The notes beneath the pieces are model-generated. The model searched no databases and had not been told where the DNA came from. It saw only the letters and a list, made by a program, of their open reading frames with translations. Below are positions 1 to 12,460 of a stretch of DNA of 64,000 nucleotides, in pieces. Both the position numbers and the translations under genes were made by a program. This stretch comes from Amblyomma americanum (lineage: Eukaryota > Arthropoda > Arachnida > Ixodida > Ixodidae): positions 75,535,056-75,599,055 of the forward strand of contig NC_135506.1 in NCBI RefSeq assembly GCF_052857255.1, in the 5' to 3' direction. How positions within the stretch are numbered: position 1 is the stretch's first letter; each line of letters begins with the position of its first letter.

Positions 1-2548
1 CCGTCTGTATGTTCAGGCGCTTTTGGTCTGCTAAACTGCGTACGCAATATATAGACTACAGCGTTGCGTATCTTATAATTTAGCCCGAAACTATGCACTC
101 TCCTTCACAGTATGTATGCCGGGTGTTTCAGTAAACAAATTAAACATTCCTAATTTTGTGAAGTTTTAACTAGAAAGAGTATATTTTCAGGGAGAAACGC
201 TCAGCCGCAGCAGACGTCAGTCACTATGAAAATAATGCGCAGATATCTATTAACTAATTAAATTTTAATCCCTGCAGTATGGTGGTAAGTGCCAAGGGGG
301 TAAGAAGCCGCTGAATAGACGATGCCTCATCAGTTTTGGAATGAAATGGAATATGACGCTCTCTACCAAGACGAATAATCGAACACGCAGGCTGTCAGTT
401 AGCAAATTCGTTTTGGTATTGTGAGTGCAAAGAATGAAAACTAAAATACATTTATGAGTCTTTTGTATGGCCTGGACTTGTTTATTCCTCTCGCTCCTTT
501 GCATGTACACCTTTCTTCGACATTACTTTTAATTTGGAGGAAACGGTGAATTACTGTAAGATAATGTTCTGAACATATTCATGGAGATGTTCTAACCTTC
601 CGAAGCGCAGCAAAATCTTGTTTCTGAAGTTTGTCTTCCGCTCGCACCTAGTAGGTATGAGTTCCATAGAAAACCAATTAGGTGTGTTTTTGACCATAGA
701 TAGCAGAAAAACACAGGCAACCTGAGGAGGGATCTGCGGTTATATTGATTGTAACAGCGCAGTCTTATGATATGTTTTCTACGCCTTTCCTTAACCCCTG
801 TCACCTCCGCGTGCCCAGGTGTGTATTATTGTTATAAACATCGCATGTTGCTATTTCTTAGTCTTTGATAGCGCAATCTAACCTGACGGCAAATAACCAA
901 TGTTTATTGCTTGTCAAAAGGATTTCAGACGAGTCGTCGCCTTCAATATTGCGGTCATGGCTAACCCTGTCTTATAGCCCATGTCGTTAAGAATCGCTTA
1001 AAAACGCTAAAAGTTTTGCCACTTCGTTGTCCAATAAGCTGTCAACCTACGTACTGTCCACAAGCGCAACGCGGTTTAACTGAACCGAAGCATAAGTAAA
1101 ATACGCCTCATAGTATAGGATGCTGTGTTTTGTTCCAGCTTCAATTCTCCACTCCTCGTCCGCTTGTACAAATGAAGAAACACACTTCGACAGAAAAAGG
1201 GCTAGAAATCTCATTTATCAAATGAGCTCAAGAACCAAGCCGGAGCCGGCGGAAACTTTGTTTCATCTCAAAACTGTACGCTTTCTATTTAAAGAGCATC
1301 AAACGCCGTTCAAGATGAGAAGTAAAATATAAAGAACGTATCAGCCCTATAAGTGAAGTGTTATAATTTTTTGCCTCCGCTATCCTCACTCCCAAAGCGT
1401 GCATTTCTGTGGAAGCAGGCACGAGCTAGTCGGCAGCCAATTTCGCATACTTATTCACGCGTAACAACAAAACATTTTCCCTCCGGCTTTAGTTCAGAGC
1501 GTGCGAGAAATTGTGATATCCAAATTTATATACCCGCTGCAGTCAATCACATCCAATCATTTGGCTACTTTTGACTTCCTGAAGCGACCTGTAGTTTCCA
1601 CGATGCTGTGGGCTTTAGTGGAAAGGTGCAGAGCTGTCAAAGTGTTGGGCGACTTCATTTAGATATATACAGAATAGAGAGGATGTCAGACCGACCTTTT
1701 CATTCTGGCCCTTCAAGAGTCATTCCCTTCTAGCTTATCATCAATTCATGCGACTGGCTGATGACCCGGCTCTGCCCAATGCTATCGTCAGGGACAAACC
1801 GTTGACCGGGCAAACGATAAGAGCAGGTCAGGTAAAAGCAATAAAGTAGATCCAATTTTCCATTATCTTGCCCTCGAGACATGGTGCCAGCGCGTTCATA
1901 GCGACTACCGAAGCAATATTGACGCCTCCTTTAGCGTCACATAAAGGCCTATCGCTTGAAAGCTTTCCCGCCACTCGTAACGCTTTGATCGGGACCCGAA
2001 CAAAACTCCTGGCTGCATTGTCCGGCGAACTTTTGCGCGCATACATCCAGGCTGGTCGCACTTCGTCTGCTATCATAGCGTAGCGTCCAGCCGTCTCGCG
2101 CCCCTGTCAGACGCACTCACGCGTATGGGCTGACAGCGCTTGTTCGGTCAAAGCGGAACGGACGGTGCTCCCCTTTTCACACCTAACACAACGGCTGGGT
2201 CAGGTTGCCGACCTTTCCAGGAACACCTGTCGGCGTGCCATCGTAGAGAACACAGGCCTGTTCTACTTGCCTCTAGCTAACAATCGGGAAGAGATAGTGC
2301 CAGCGTAGGTGTTCTGCGTGTGTTTCAGACACGTCAATAGGAGCATGTGTTCCGACCCTCCCGTCTAAACGACGCCATGATTTGTACACTGCAGTACGCC
2401 GCCAGCTCCTAAATGGTTAGAGCATTGTTAAGCGGAATAGATGTTATCTCTGCTCGTTTGCGTAGCGACGCTTGCCCGGCTTGCCTAATCCTACTGTCCA
2501 GAGGTGCAGCGCCACACTCAGTCGCTGCACTCGACGAACAATTCGGGG
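1..2548. other. Non-coding stretch
   Basis: No ankyrin-like exon, domain or RNA gene seen on either strand. The part from about 1740 to 2330 is more GC-rich than its surroundings and may be an old mobile-element piece that I cannot name. Probably intron of TRPA1. Confidence 0.5.
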
Positions 2549-2581
2549 TGGGGGGGGGGGGGGGGGGGTGGGGGGGGGGGG
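2549..2581. repeat. G-run
   Basis: A run of G broken by two single T residues over ~33 bases. A strong candidate for G-quadruplex formation and for length error in assembly. Confidence 0.95.
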
Positions 2582-3019
2582 CTCAAAACATTTTGCGTTT
2601 TTTTTAGGCGCCCAGGATTATAGTCCGGTTAATCGGCTGTTGAACTACGAATGTTTGGTGCATTCCACGAAGTCGTACCTCTGGGCGAGTTTCATTGTTC
2701 TCACTGCGTGGCCGCGCGTGGAAAGACTGCTGCGCGTGGGAGGGTTAGGAAATAAGGAGGAACTAGGCACTCATCCTGTTCCGCCTTTTCCAATTTGAGG
2801 CCGTCCCACTAGCGACGCTTGAGGACAATAATTTCTTATTCGTATGCATATTATGGCTATGTTTGCGGTTTCGTGTCACCGCGAGCTTGTCATCACGATA
2901 ACGTTCGAACGAATTGAGTTATAAGAAAAAAAAATGGTTGCATTAGATAGAGCATCAAAAACCCTCGGAGGGGAAATCATGAGGTGTATGTGGGGTAATT
3001 TGTTAATAAAAGCCAAAAA
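2582..3019. other. Non-coding stretch
   Basis: Nothing recognised between the G-run and the degenerate repeat. Confidence 0.5.
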
Positions 3020-3190
3020 TGTCCAAAAATTGGGTGGGGCCAGAGCAAAAGTGGCGCCAAGTTTGAAAACACCGGACGTGGGCGGAGCTAAAGCGTGACG
3101 CCTAATTTGGAAAATCGGAAGAGTGGACGTAGCGAAGCGTGGCGCCAAATTTGAAAACGAAGCGTGGCAAAAAATTTGAAAACTGAAAAT
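3020..3190. repeat. Degenerate GTGGCGCCAAATTTGAAAAC repeats
   Basis: The word GTGGCGCCAAGTTTGAAAAC and variants (GTGACGCCTAATTTGGAAAA, GTGGCGCCAAATTTGAAAAC, GTGGCAAAAAATTTGAAAAC) recur with irregular spacing, together with GGGTGGGGCCAGAG-like links. A decayed satellite-like stretch. Confidence 0.7.
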
Positions 3191-5329
3191 GGGCAATGGC
3201 GGTACTTCATTAATTTAGGCAATGAGGGCAAAGATGGGCGAGGAGGCGTCAGTACTTACGCATTCCTCCAATGCGGGTGCCGCAGTGATCACATAACTTT
3301 ATTTACCAGTGACAGATGTTCTACTCAGAGAATCGTCGGCATGCACTACCAGGACGCGCACATAATCAGCAGAGTCCAAGGAAAGCCAGAAACAGCATTT
3401 GAGAGGAAGAGAGTGCCACCTATAGACAAACATGCAAACAAAACTTTCTAACATTATTTAATAATTTCACAGTGCACCTGTGAATGCGGCTGTTAGGCGC
3501 TAGTAATTTCTTTCACGAAACGTATGCGGTAGAACAAAACGTTATTTCGGAAGCGATGTCTTTATAAAACATCACAACAAACGTGTGTTGTGATGCCGGA
3601 TACATACAATCAGGCTGGAATGAAACGCAAACATGCATCTGGCACATATGGCTACTTCGTAGCGAAATTTTTCATTTCAGCTGTTAAATGCATATGCATT
3701 TCGGTCGACTCTTTACCCACAGACATGAAACAGGCTAGCTGTTTACTGCAGTTGATAATGCACGCCTAAAATGTTTTGTTTTCTTCACAGGCACTGTTCG
3801 CGCTTCATTACAGCCTGACTGTCTCTCTTCACAACGTCGAGGCAATTGGTCAGCTGGGTGTTTCTCCGAATCTAAATGCTTCTAGACAGCTCTACATGAA
3901 AGACAGTCCTCAAAGAGAAATCTAAGCGAATCGCGCACAACTGTGGACGAATGCGTCGGCGATACGTGCAGTTTCCTTACTCGATCACCAGCGTTGTTTC
4001 TAAACATCGTGGTGGCCTGTAGGTGCTCATGTTTTTCGAACCTTGTTCTGTATACCTTCCTTTCCTTTCCTCTCTAACTTTTTTTTCTGCTCTGCTAGTT
4101 CATGTTACTACTTGATTCAACTTGCTCTCCATACTTTCGCATGGTACTTCGTTCCTCGTAAGTAGATTTAGGCTTCCAGTGGCACACTACTTAACTTGCG
4201 GGGCAGACCTTGCAAACATATCGCTGCTACCACTTAAACCAAAAGGCTCATTTCGCGTTGCAACGAAAAATAAACTGTATTGCAGGAAAATTTGGGCACC
4301 ATATTCTTCACAAAGAGGAAAGTAGGACTGCAGAAAACAAAAGGAATGGAACATAATTTTCCAGACCACTATGCCGCATCACTTTTTAAGTTTTGTGCAC
4401 ACGGCATGTGAGCATAGCCGCCTGCGATGTTATTCAGGTTCTGTAGCATCTGTCCGAAGTTGTTGATAGTGGCATCCGGAACTTCCAGCTGCTCACGAAT
4501 AAATCTGCTTAACTATGACTATAACAGAAAATTACCGTGAAGAAATATAGTGGGCCTCCAAGAGTGGCTGTCTGCGCCATATTGGCTAGCTTGGCTTATA
4601 AGTGCACCAGAAAGCCATGAAATATTTGAACCGAGAACTCAGAAATTTAAAAAGGAAATACAGCGAGGTTAACAGATGACATAGTTCTTGTAAGATTCTT
4701 GCCGGACACGGCGAACAAGTACTGTTCTCTCCAGCCTGACTAAGTGTTCCCCAAATGTTTCTGCAGTTCCCCTTCTAAGTTTATTCGGTCTGCTTGTGTC
4801 GGGAAGGCGCTGAAAGTTAGTTGGTGAATAAGTAAGCCTTGAAGTACCTCAGCCAAACGTTATTCTAACCTTATTCTGGGCCACTGCCAGTATTAATTCA
4901 TTTTTAGATGCACAGGATTAAAAAGACCCCGCGCCAAAAAGAACTGTTGTGACCTGAATGTCAAAGCCATTAAACGGTTTCATGAGGATATCCTTAAGCG
5001 AGGTAAAACAGCAAGATGAAAAAGCAATTCTGTGACTTCACACAAGAATGCGTTAAAAGCGGCATGCGAGATTGTCATTTAGAAATCTCTTGGATGAAAA
5101 CATAGCACTTCACACTCCATGCTTTCGACAGCGATCACAGTAGCCAGCAACAGCCTTTGCATCAGCTTATAAAAGCCTGAAAACTATGACTGTGACTTTC
5201 CTGAGTACTTTCACACAGTTTGCTTAATTTGATCCAACCTTTACTCCAGCGAACTTCCTCTAAACTCTCCATCAAAAAATAAAGCTGCTCAACGCCTAGA
5301 TGATCATATAAACAGGCAAACCCGTGTAA
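3191..5329. other. Non-coding stretch
   Basis: AT-rich, no supported exon or repeat. A 95-codon frame from 3164 has no recognisable domain and begins in the degenerate repeat. Confidence 0.5.
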
Positions 5330-5550
5330 CCCGGCCGCGGCTGCCGCAATAGATAGGCTTCTCTGTGTGCTGTCAGTGCGTGTTTAAGATTCCCAGGTGG
5401 TCGAAATTATTCCGGAGCCCTCCACTACATCACCTCTTTCTTCCTTTCTTCTCTCAAGTCCCTCCTTTGTCCCTTCCTTTACGGCGCGGTTCAGATGTTC
5501 GCCGAGATGTGAAACAATTATTGCGCCTTTGATTTCCTGATAACCAACCA
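5330..5550 (+). mobile_element. Ruka-like SINE, 5'-truncated
   Basis: Plus-strand body (TTCCCAGGTGGTCGAAATTATT, shortened here: CCCAGGTGGTCGAAATTA), CT-rich stretch, CCTTTACGGCGCGGTTCAGA and a degraded 3' end. Only a trace of the head (CCCGGCCGCGGC) remains. Confidence 0.8.
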
Positions 5551-7196
5551 TTCAATAACTAGCGGTCCACCGTATACCTTGCCACACATTCTAAAGGATA
5601 CTTGGGGGGTCTGTCCCTCACAGGTTGTTAGTTATGCTCGGCGTGCTACATGCATGTGCACATAAGGGGGTGCAGGTTTCGAGGCACGCATAAAGTGCAG
5701 TACATGCAGCCACTTGTCTAGAAAGCGCAACCAATGTTTCCTATTGCAATGAACCAACTTGCCCAACAACGCATCCTGCTACACTTCAGGCATGCTGGCT
5801 GCGCAAAAAGACGCGGACGCAAGGAACAGTGATAAGATACAGCTAAGACTAGCGTGCTCCTTCTCAGCCTCCCTTGTGTCTGTATATTTTTGCCAAACTC
5901 CGTATGCCTCGAATGACAACCAGTCATCTCAAAGTGACTGGGCGCAGCGAAACACACAGGGATACTGCAAGGACAGGTTTGATCTTGTGACCCAACTTTC
6001 CTAATTATGCGCCGTCTGTAGCCTTATAACTTACACCGCGAATAATCTCACGATTATTACATTCGGTTTTCAACATTTTCAATGCAATAAGCACGTTACT
6101 TGCCACTTTCTCTATGATAACGTTTAAGGTGATTTCGACGTTGATAGAAGGAGAATGTTCTCATGCTTTTTTGCGAATCCTTTAAGGGCTTTCTCGTGGG
6201 CTCACTCAGCACATACATTGTCGTAGGTATTGATCGGGACGCTGAACAGCTTTGCTCAGCATGGGGTCTGATTGAGGAGGAAATTGCTCAGGTGCAGAAG
6301 CGCAAGAAATTTGCCACGTCGTGGAAAACTTTACTCTTGCGTTGGTTTCACTTTTATTCGTGCTTTTCGATGCCTGATCTCTCTTCTCGACTTTATTTTT
6401 AAATACATTCTTACTTCATCTTGACTGGCCAAACATTATCGTTTCACCTGCGGCGTTTGCTTCGGCGTTTATTTTCTTGGGTATCTTGATCAAATACCCA
6501 AAACGTACCAGACGACGTGCTCTGCTTTTCTCGGCGTAGCCGCATTTTTTTATAGCCCTAGTGTAGGAGTGCGGAGCTCGCGTGGGTCTCAAAAGGAGAG
6601 TAAATAGGGCGTCGGGGAAGAAATGTTTGGCGATTAACCGTGCCCCGAGGCTTCCGAACGCGCTTATGGTGGACAACACGCGAGGTGCACTTCTGCGAAC
6701 CTTCTTTTTTTACATTTATTAGGTTGTTCTTATGCTTCCATTATTTTTCTGTGAACTGCAACTTGTATTAAGTTCCATGCGTGAAGAAATATAAATGGCA
6801 GACTTTCTGCTCTAGCACCCTACTTAAAATATATATCCTCACTGGAGCAGTAATTGCTGTACTAAAACGTTTTCCAAATATTTTAGACAATTAATAACTG
6901 AAATTTATATCTCAGTTGTTGTTTAGCGCACACCTCTTGCGACTTGCGAGAATCTATTACAAGTGTTTGTAATTGTGCTCAGAACAATGGCGTTGATGTT
7001 TCTATTGACGACTGTGCTATTTTTTCCTGCTTCATGCTGAATTGGAAAAAATCACTACGGAAGAAAACGTCATAAAAATAGCTACAGATCGATAGTCGGA
7101 CTATGAAAAGTAAAAAAGGAAGAAAATGGGAGTAGGCAGAGAAATTGGGAGAAAAAGAAGGGTAGATATTGAACTCTCTTCCCTCTCTCTTTCTCT
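5551..7196. other. Non-coding stretch
   Basis: Nothing supported. An open frame at 6163-6402 (79 codons) has no recognisable motif. Confidence 0.5.
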
Positions 7197-7401
<205 letters not shown>

Positions 7402-8104
7402 AGACAAGGTAGCAGTGATTTATGCACTCAGTCATAAACCACACGCTCTCTATGGCGCCAGCTTCTGGTCACGCCGAGTGCTACCAGCTGTTTCATCAGC
7501 AAGGATTTCTTCTTTATATCTCTTTTTCCTGGGCGAAGGCAGCGCTGTCGATTCATGCTTGGAAAGTAAAGTGTGTCCTTCACCTGCACGTGTGCAAAAA
7601 ATTTCTTCTGTGCGTTCATGTCTTTTTCTCACCGTAGGATCTGGACCAATCGAAAGCGCTTAGCTCAAAGCTCATAACTACGAGGCTTTTCCTGAATGCT
7701 TAAAACTAATCTTTTGACATTAGTCGGGCAGTGCAAATAAAAACACTACTGAACAGGCTGGTAGGGTTTCGTAATCGAATACCCAGCGCAAAGGTTTCTC
7801 GGGGATGCAGGCACCGGCATGCGCTTGCATCTGCCTTTAGATTAGTGTTAGCTGCTACCTCTTAGTATATTATGGTGCAACGGAACGGCACAGATGCATA
7901 AAGAGTTAACATCAGCGCCTACTCGTAACGAACGTAAGTTTTTAAAGCGAAAGCTTTACTTGGCGCAGGTTTAGCAGTTTCGCGTGATTCCTAGAGAGAC
8001 GTGCTGCGCATTCGCGAGGAGCAGTGACGACACACGGCGTATTTCTCACTCTTGCTCCCTAGTCACAACCGAGCATGCGCCACTAGTAGCACCGAACCAC
8101 AGGT
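7402..8104. other. Non-coding stretch
   Basis: No exon or known repeat recognised between the CA microsatellite and the SINE. Confidence 0.5.
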
Positions 8105-8422
8105 GTAGTAGTAGTAGTAGTAATTGGTTTTTGGCGGAAGGAAATGGCGCAGTATCTGTCTCATATATCGTTGGACACCCGAACCACGCCGTAAGGGAAG
8201 GGATAAAGGAGGGAGTGAAAGAAGAAAGGAAGAAATAGGTGCCGTAGTGGAGAACTCTGAAATAATTTCGACCACCTGGGGATCTTTAACGTGCACTGAC
8301 ATCACAAGCAAACGGACGCCTTAGCGTTTTCCCTCCATTAAAATGCTGTCGCCGCGGTCGGGTTCGAACCCAGGAACTCCGGATCAGTAGTCGAGCGCTC
8401 TAACCCCTGAGCCACTGCGGCA
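8105..8422 (-). mobile_element. Ruka-like SINE, near complete
   Basis: Begins with a GTA-repeat tail and runs through GGAAATGGCGCAGTATCTG and CACCTGGGGATCTTTAACG to a tRNA-like head (B box read as GGGTTCGAACCCAGG; A-box side CTAACCCCTGAGCCACTGCGGC). Lies in the non-coding region upstream of the first TRPA1 exon seen. Confidence 0.88.
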
Positions 8423-8456
8423 GGTATTTCCGTCAAAATGCAAGTTTTAATTTTCA

Positions 8457-8552
8457 GTTCTCTCTTTCTTCTTTTCCTCCCTCCTTTATTCCTTCCTTTA
8501 CGGCACGGTTCGAGTGTTCACCAAGATATGTAAGACGGTTACTACGCTTTGC
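8457..8552 (+). mobile_element. Ruka-like SINE 3' fragment
   Basis: CT-rich stretch followed by CCTTTACGGCACGGTTCGAG and a diverged ACCAAGATATGTAAGACGG, matching the plus-strand SINE 3' half. Just beyond and opposite to the copy at 8105. Confidence 0.7.
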
Positions 8553-8941
8553 GCACTCGCCGCGCCATCTGGCATGACGTCACATCGCGCTGCTCGCCGC
8601 CGCCGCTGTTTGGTATGACATCACACCGCGTTTCTAGTCGTTGCGCTCGCCTCCGCTCACTTCACCAGCTGCGTCGCATGTCTGATAACATGTCGGGGGA
8701 TTGAAAAGGAGAGCTCGAGTGCGCCGCAACCACGCTTGTGGCGTCTTTAATGCGACGAAAACATAGCTAGACAACCAGACTAACCTGGACTTGCAATCAA
8801 GATCAGCTAAGGCTAACCATGATATGCCTTAGCTTTCGCTACGTATATCCTGGCATATCCGAGCTAAGCCACTGCCAATTTTTTTTTACAACGAAAGCTC
8901 TACTCCTCCCGTGCAAAGGTGAAGGTCATGTGGCTGTGATA
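8553..8941. other. Non-coding stretch
   Basis: Contains two near-copies of a CGCCGC-rich phrase around TGACGTCACATCGCG and TGACATCACACCGCG (about 8575 and 8618), a small local duplication; otherwise nothing. Confidence 0.5.
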
Positions 8942-9210
8942 TTTGACATAATGAATAAACAGCGCTAAAGAGAGGACAAACGCTGACTCGCAACTAACGT
9001 GTATTGAGAAAAACACAGAAGGTATCAAAGCCAAGAAGCACCAAAACCACACAATCATCAAAAACCAAAAAAAAACCATGTCATGACAACCCCATACACA
9101 TGGCCTGTTCAAGAAATCTAACCTCATTATATGTTAAAGCAATGGAAGGGTCACTGACACATTCTTCCCCCAATCGCATATGTCTGGCCTCACTGATTTC
9201 CCGGTTGATC
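8942..9210. repeat. Diverged dispersed repeat, same type as at 22166
   Basis: AACAGCGCTAAAGAGAGGAC, AAACGCTGACTCGCAACT, a lysine-codon-like A-rich part, and CCCCAATCGCATATGTCTGG: a pattern I recall as common in tick genomes. No intact ORF. Confidence 0.5.
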
Positions 9211-10745
9211 TTTACCGGATCATTTTCATTTCATTTCCATTTTCGATTTCATTTTCGTACCTTTCTTTATTAAGCAGCCTTCTGCAACTCCACGCTTGAG
9301 GTTTAGAATATGTGCGAGCTCTGATTTTGTCGCTGCGGTAGAGGCTTATCAGATTTGGTTCTCATTCACAGCGCTTGGAGGGAGGGACACTCAAGGTAAA
9401 TTGAAGTTGGCATTTGTCAATAGATTACCGTTTGTAGAGAAAAAGACGCTACTTTAACTGACAACGGAGGTTTCATGAGCTAGAAAAGGTCAAAAGATGA
9501 AATGTAGGTGGAGCCACCGCCGGAATATTGCGCAAGTACATTGTGGTGCGTCAACACAGTAGATGACACGAATTACAGAGGCTATGCGACACAACCATTA
9601 AATTGAACTCGACTCTCAAGGAGTCCTTGTCAGAGGGACAATTTTTAAGTGCAGTTTTCTTCTCAGGAATAAACGCATCTTTTGCTTCCTGACAATCACA
9701 GATGTGCCCACAGAAACCAATGTAAGGAATTTTTATTAAGAACAGAAAACGGAATGTGTTACATTCAGCGTCTCTTTAACAACACTTAAATATTGGTCAC
9801 CGTGCAATCCACAGTACGCCAGAAAAGATAACAGCAAACTATTTTAACTTTATCTCAATATCCAGCTGTTCCGTGCGAGGAGTCGTGGAAATTCAACACC
9901 TAGTTGTGTCAGAGCCGTAGTCTGCTAGACCGCACGGACCCACTGAGACGTAACCACATCGGCGTAGTGCTGAAAAGTGTCCTTCTTACTCTGAAGTTAC
10001 CCTTCAAGAAGTCAAGCTCAATATTTGACAGCGGCAAATGCCTACACAGCCGTTATTCCGAAGTGCACAAAATTTTCATGAGGTTCTTACTGTGATCTTA
10101 ACTGAGCGGATGTAGTCCGACGAGCCAGCTTAAATGTGAGATGTAAAAAGTGTTCTATTGCAACAACATTCCGTCACATTACGAGTGCCGTCCCCGTTAC
10201 GACAGCAACCGTTTGTCACCGCGCATTAGGAAGTTTGTGGACAGCACGCAGTTAAAGCCTCACGAATGGGGCTGAACTTGGGGAAACTGGGCACTTTCCG
10301 GCATTTGCATAGAAAGCGACGAGAGAGTAACGTATGTCTGGCGGCTGTTGTTCACGGCTCTGAGCTCAGATTTTTTTCGGCTGTTGTCATGAAGAAAATC
10401 TGAACAAGCCGTTTGATGTGCATTGTCGTTGGCAGTGGGGTTTTTCGCCGTTGTTGAGCTTGTCACATTTTTTAGGACCGCATCAACGTGCGGTGGTAAA
10501 TGGTCTAAAACAATTATACAGTCGCCATTATAAAGTGACTTATTTGCGTGCTGTCACCCCTGTTTTGTACTGTTGTGTACACCCCGTATCCTCATGGTTC
10601 TTACTAACACGAACCTTTTATTCTTGTAAACCACGACCCGGGCGCGGTGCGTAGCAGCAAAGGAATTCAGAACAAAACAAACTTGTGTTAAAGTTTGTTC
10701 TTTCATACCCTGTGCACTTAATGCATATAGTATTGCTGCGCATAT
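9211..10745. other. Non-coding stretch
   Basis: Opens with a TTTTCATTT-type low-complexity run. No coding or RNA feature seen in the rest. Confidence 0.5.
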
Positions 10746-10767
10746 CCATCCACATCCTCCTTCAAAG

Positions 10768-11003
10768 CCGCCGCGGTGGCTGAGTGGTTATGGCGCTCGG
10801 CTGCTGGCCCGAAAGACGCGGGTTCGATCCCGGCCGCGGCGGCCGAATCTCGATGGAGGCGAAATTCTAGAGGCCCGTGTACTTTTCGATGTCAGTGCAC
10901 GCTAAAGAACCCCAGGTGGTCGAAATTTCTGGAGCCCTTCACTACGGCGTCACTCATAGCCTGAGTTGCTTTGGGACGTTAAACCCCCCTAAACCAAACC
11001 AAA
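10768..11003 (+). mobile_element. Ruka-like SINE, second subtype, complete
   Basis: Plus-strand copy: tRNA-like head (GCCGCGGTGGCTGAGTGG, B box GGGTTCGATCCCG), then GAGGCGAAATTCTAGAGGCC, CCCCAGGTGGTCGAAATTTC and a tail GGGACGTTAAACCCC with a CCAAA run. Imperfect 15-bp target duplications flank it (CCATCCACATCCTCC at 10746, CCATCCACGTCCTCC at 11004). The body differs from the copies with the pyrimidine-rich tail. Confidence 0.92.
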
Positions 11004-11507
11004 CCATCCACGTCCTCCCTACAAGACAAACCCTTTATCATCAATCACATTCATTCCTCGTGGCGAAGGCTGTTAGGGTTTGCATTTAGGGTTTTCTATT
11101 CTTCTGCCATGCCCTAAAGATTCTCACTCCGTCTGTGCTGAGAGCGGTTAAAAACTGACGAAAAGACTGATTTGTATCTCACTTCAGCCACGTATGTGCA
11201 CCGCTTGCCAAAAACATAAAGGCAAAAACTTTTAGCACCTGCGTAACTCATAAGCTTCAATTGGGCGATGGCAATAGTTCCCTTAGTCCTCAAGAAACTT
11301 AGTGTCCCATATTGCCGCGCGCATTAAGGGACACTATACGAACCAAAAGTATACATCTGGTGCCTAGTATTATGTTGACAAATGCCGCGCACTCATTTTA
11401 CTCTACGGGATTCCCCCTTGCACATTAAGTGGGGGTGAACACGACATCCTCACCACATTCGATGTGGTGAGCAGTATTCGTGAACAGTGTGCAGGCCTCC
11501 TGCATCC

Positions 11508-12460
11508 TTAAAAACAGCCCACACAATACAGAGACTAAAAAAAAAACGACAACACGAGCGCTGACAGCGAACGTAGGTCCCGGTTCGAGCACACGGCGCA
11601 CATCGTGCGGTATGGAAACCCCACCTGTACAGTAGAGGGCGCTCGCTGTCGTGCCGGTTTTCTTCGGTAGTAAGGCTCGCAGGTGAGGCAAAGCCTGTTG
11701 CCAGATGAAGTCGGCGCATCTCTCAGCTGCGGTGAGATGTTCTCTGAAGACCTGCTTGCTTCTGGTGGGGCTACATGTAGCTTGCAGCTCCTTCAGCTGC
11801 AAGCTACTTGTGGCCCCACCAGAAGCAAGAAGGTCTTCACAAAACATCTCACCGTAGCTGACAGATGCATCGACTTCATCTTGCAACAGGCTCTGCATGC
11901 TAGTTGTGGCCCCACCAGAAGCAAGAAGGTCTTCAAAGAACATCTCACCGTAGCTGACAGATGCACCAACTTCATCTGGCAACAGGCTCTGCAAGCTAGT
12001 TGTGGCCCCACCAGAAGCAAGAAGGTCTTCAATGAACATCTCACCGTAGCTCACAGATGCACCGACTTCATCTGGCAACAGGCTCTGCAAGCTAGTTGTG
12101 GCCCCACCAGAAGCAAGAAGGTCTTCAAAGAACATCTCACCGTAGCTGACAGATGCACCGACTTCATCTGGCAACAGGCTCTGCAAGCTAGTTGTGGCCC
12201 CACCAGAAGCAAGAAGGTCTTCAAAGAATATCTCACCGTAGCTGACAGATGCACCGACTTCATCTGGCAACAGGCTTTGCCTCACCTGCGAGCCTTACTA
12301 CCGAAGAAAACCGGCACGACAGCGAGCGCCATCTACTGTACAGGTGGGGTTTCCCTTCGGCACGATGTGCACCATGTGCTCGAACTGGGACCTAAGTTCG
12401 CTTTCAGCGCTCGTGTCGTTTCTTTTCTTGGTCTCTGTATTGTGTGCGCTGTTTTTCAGT
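11508..12460. mobile_element. Foldback-like element with long inverted arms
   Basis: The left arm (to about 11790) is repeated in reverse complement on the right. Examples are CGGTTTTCTTCGGTAGTAAG on the left and CTTACTACCGAAGAAAACCG on the right, and CACACAATACAGAGAC against its complement near 12430-12446. Arms are about 280 bp, mostly matching. At the fold point is a perfect 13-bp stem (11777-11789 with 11795-11807, 5-base loop). The right side carries a 96-bp tandem array of which the left arm has about one unit. This resembles foldback DNA transposons. No transposase is seen and target duplications are not clear. Confidence 0.75.
11811..12275. repeat. 96-bp tandem repeat, about 5 units
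   Basis: TGGCCCCACCAGAAGCAAG starts at 11811, 11907, 12003, 12099 and 12195, exactly 96 bp apart; units differ at only a few bases. Because 96 is a multiple of three, the array is open on both strands: a plus frame of 292 codons (11683-12561) with a repeat containing CGPTRSKKVFKEHL, and a minus frame of 286 codons (12285-11425) with SLLPDEVGASVSYGEM. These long frames are products of the repeat, and I see no sign of a gene. Confidence 0.9.

Noticed and set aside
8340..8420. tRNA-like sequences with A and B boxes (also at 10768, 36120, 43010, 43920, 60412)
   Set aside because: Each is joined to the same SINE body, several have target duplications, and the heads do not fold as intact tRNAs. 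They are SINE heads and not tRNA genes.
11811..12275. Regularly spaced repeats resembling a CRISPR array
   Set aside because: The whole 96-bp unit is repeated with no unique spacers, and the host is an animal.
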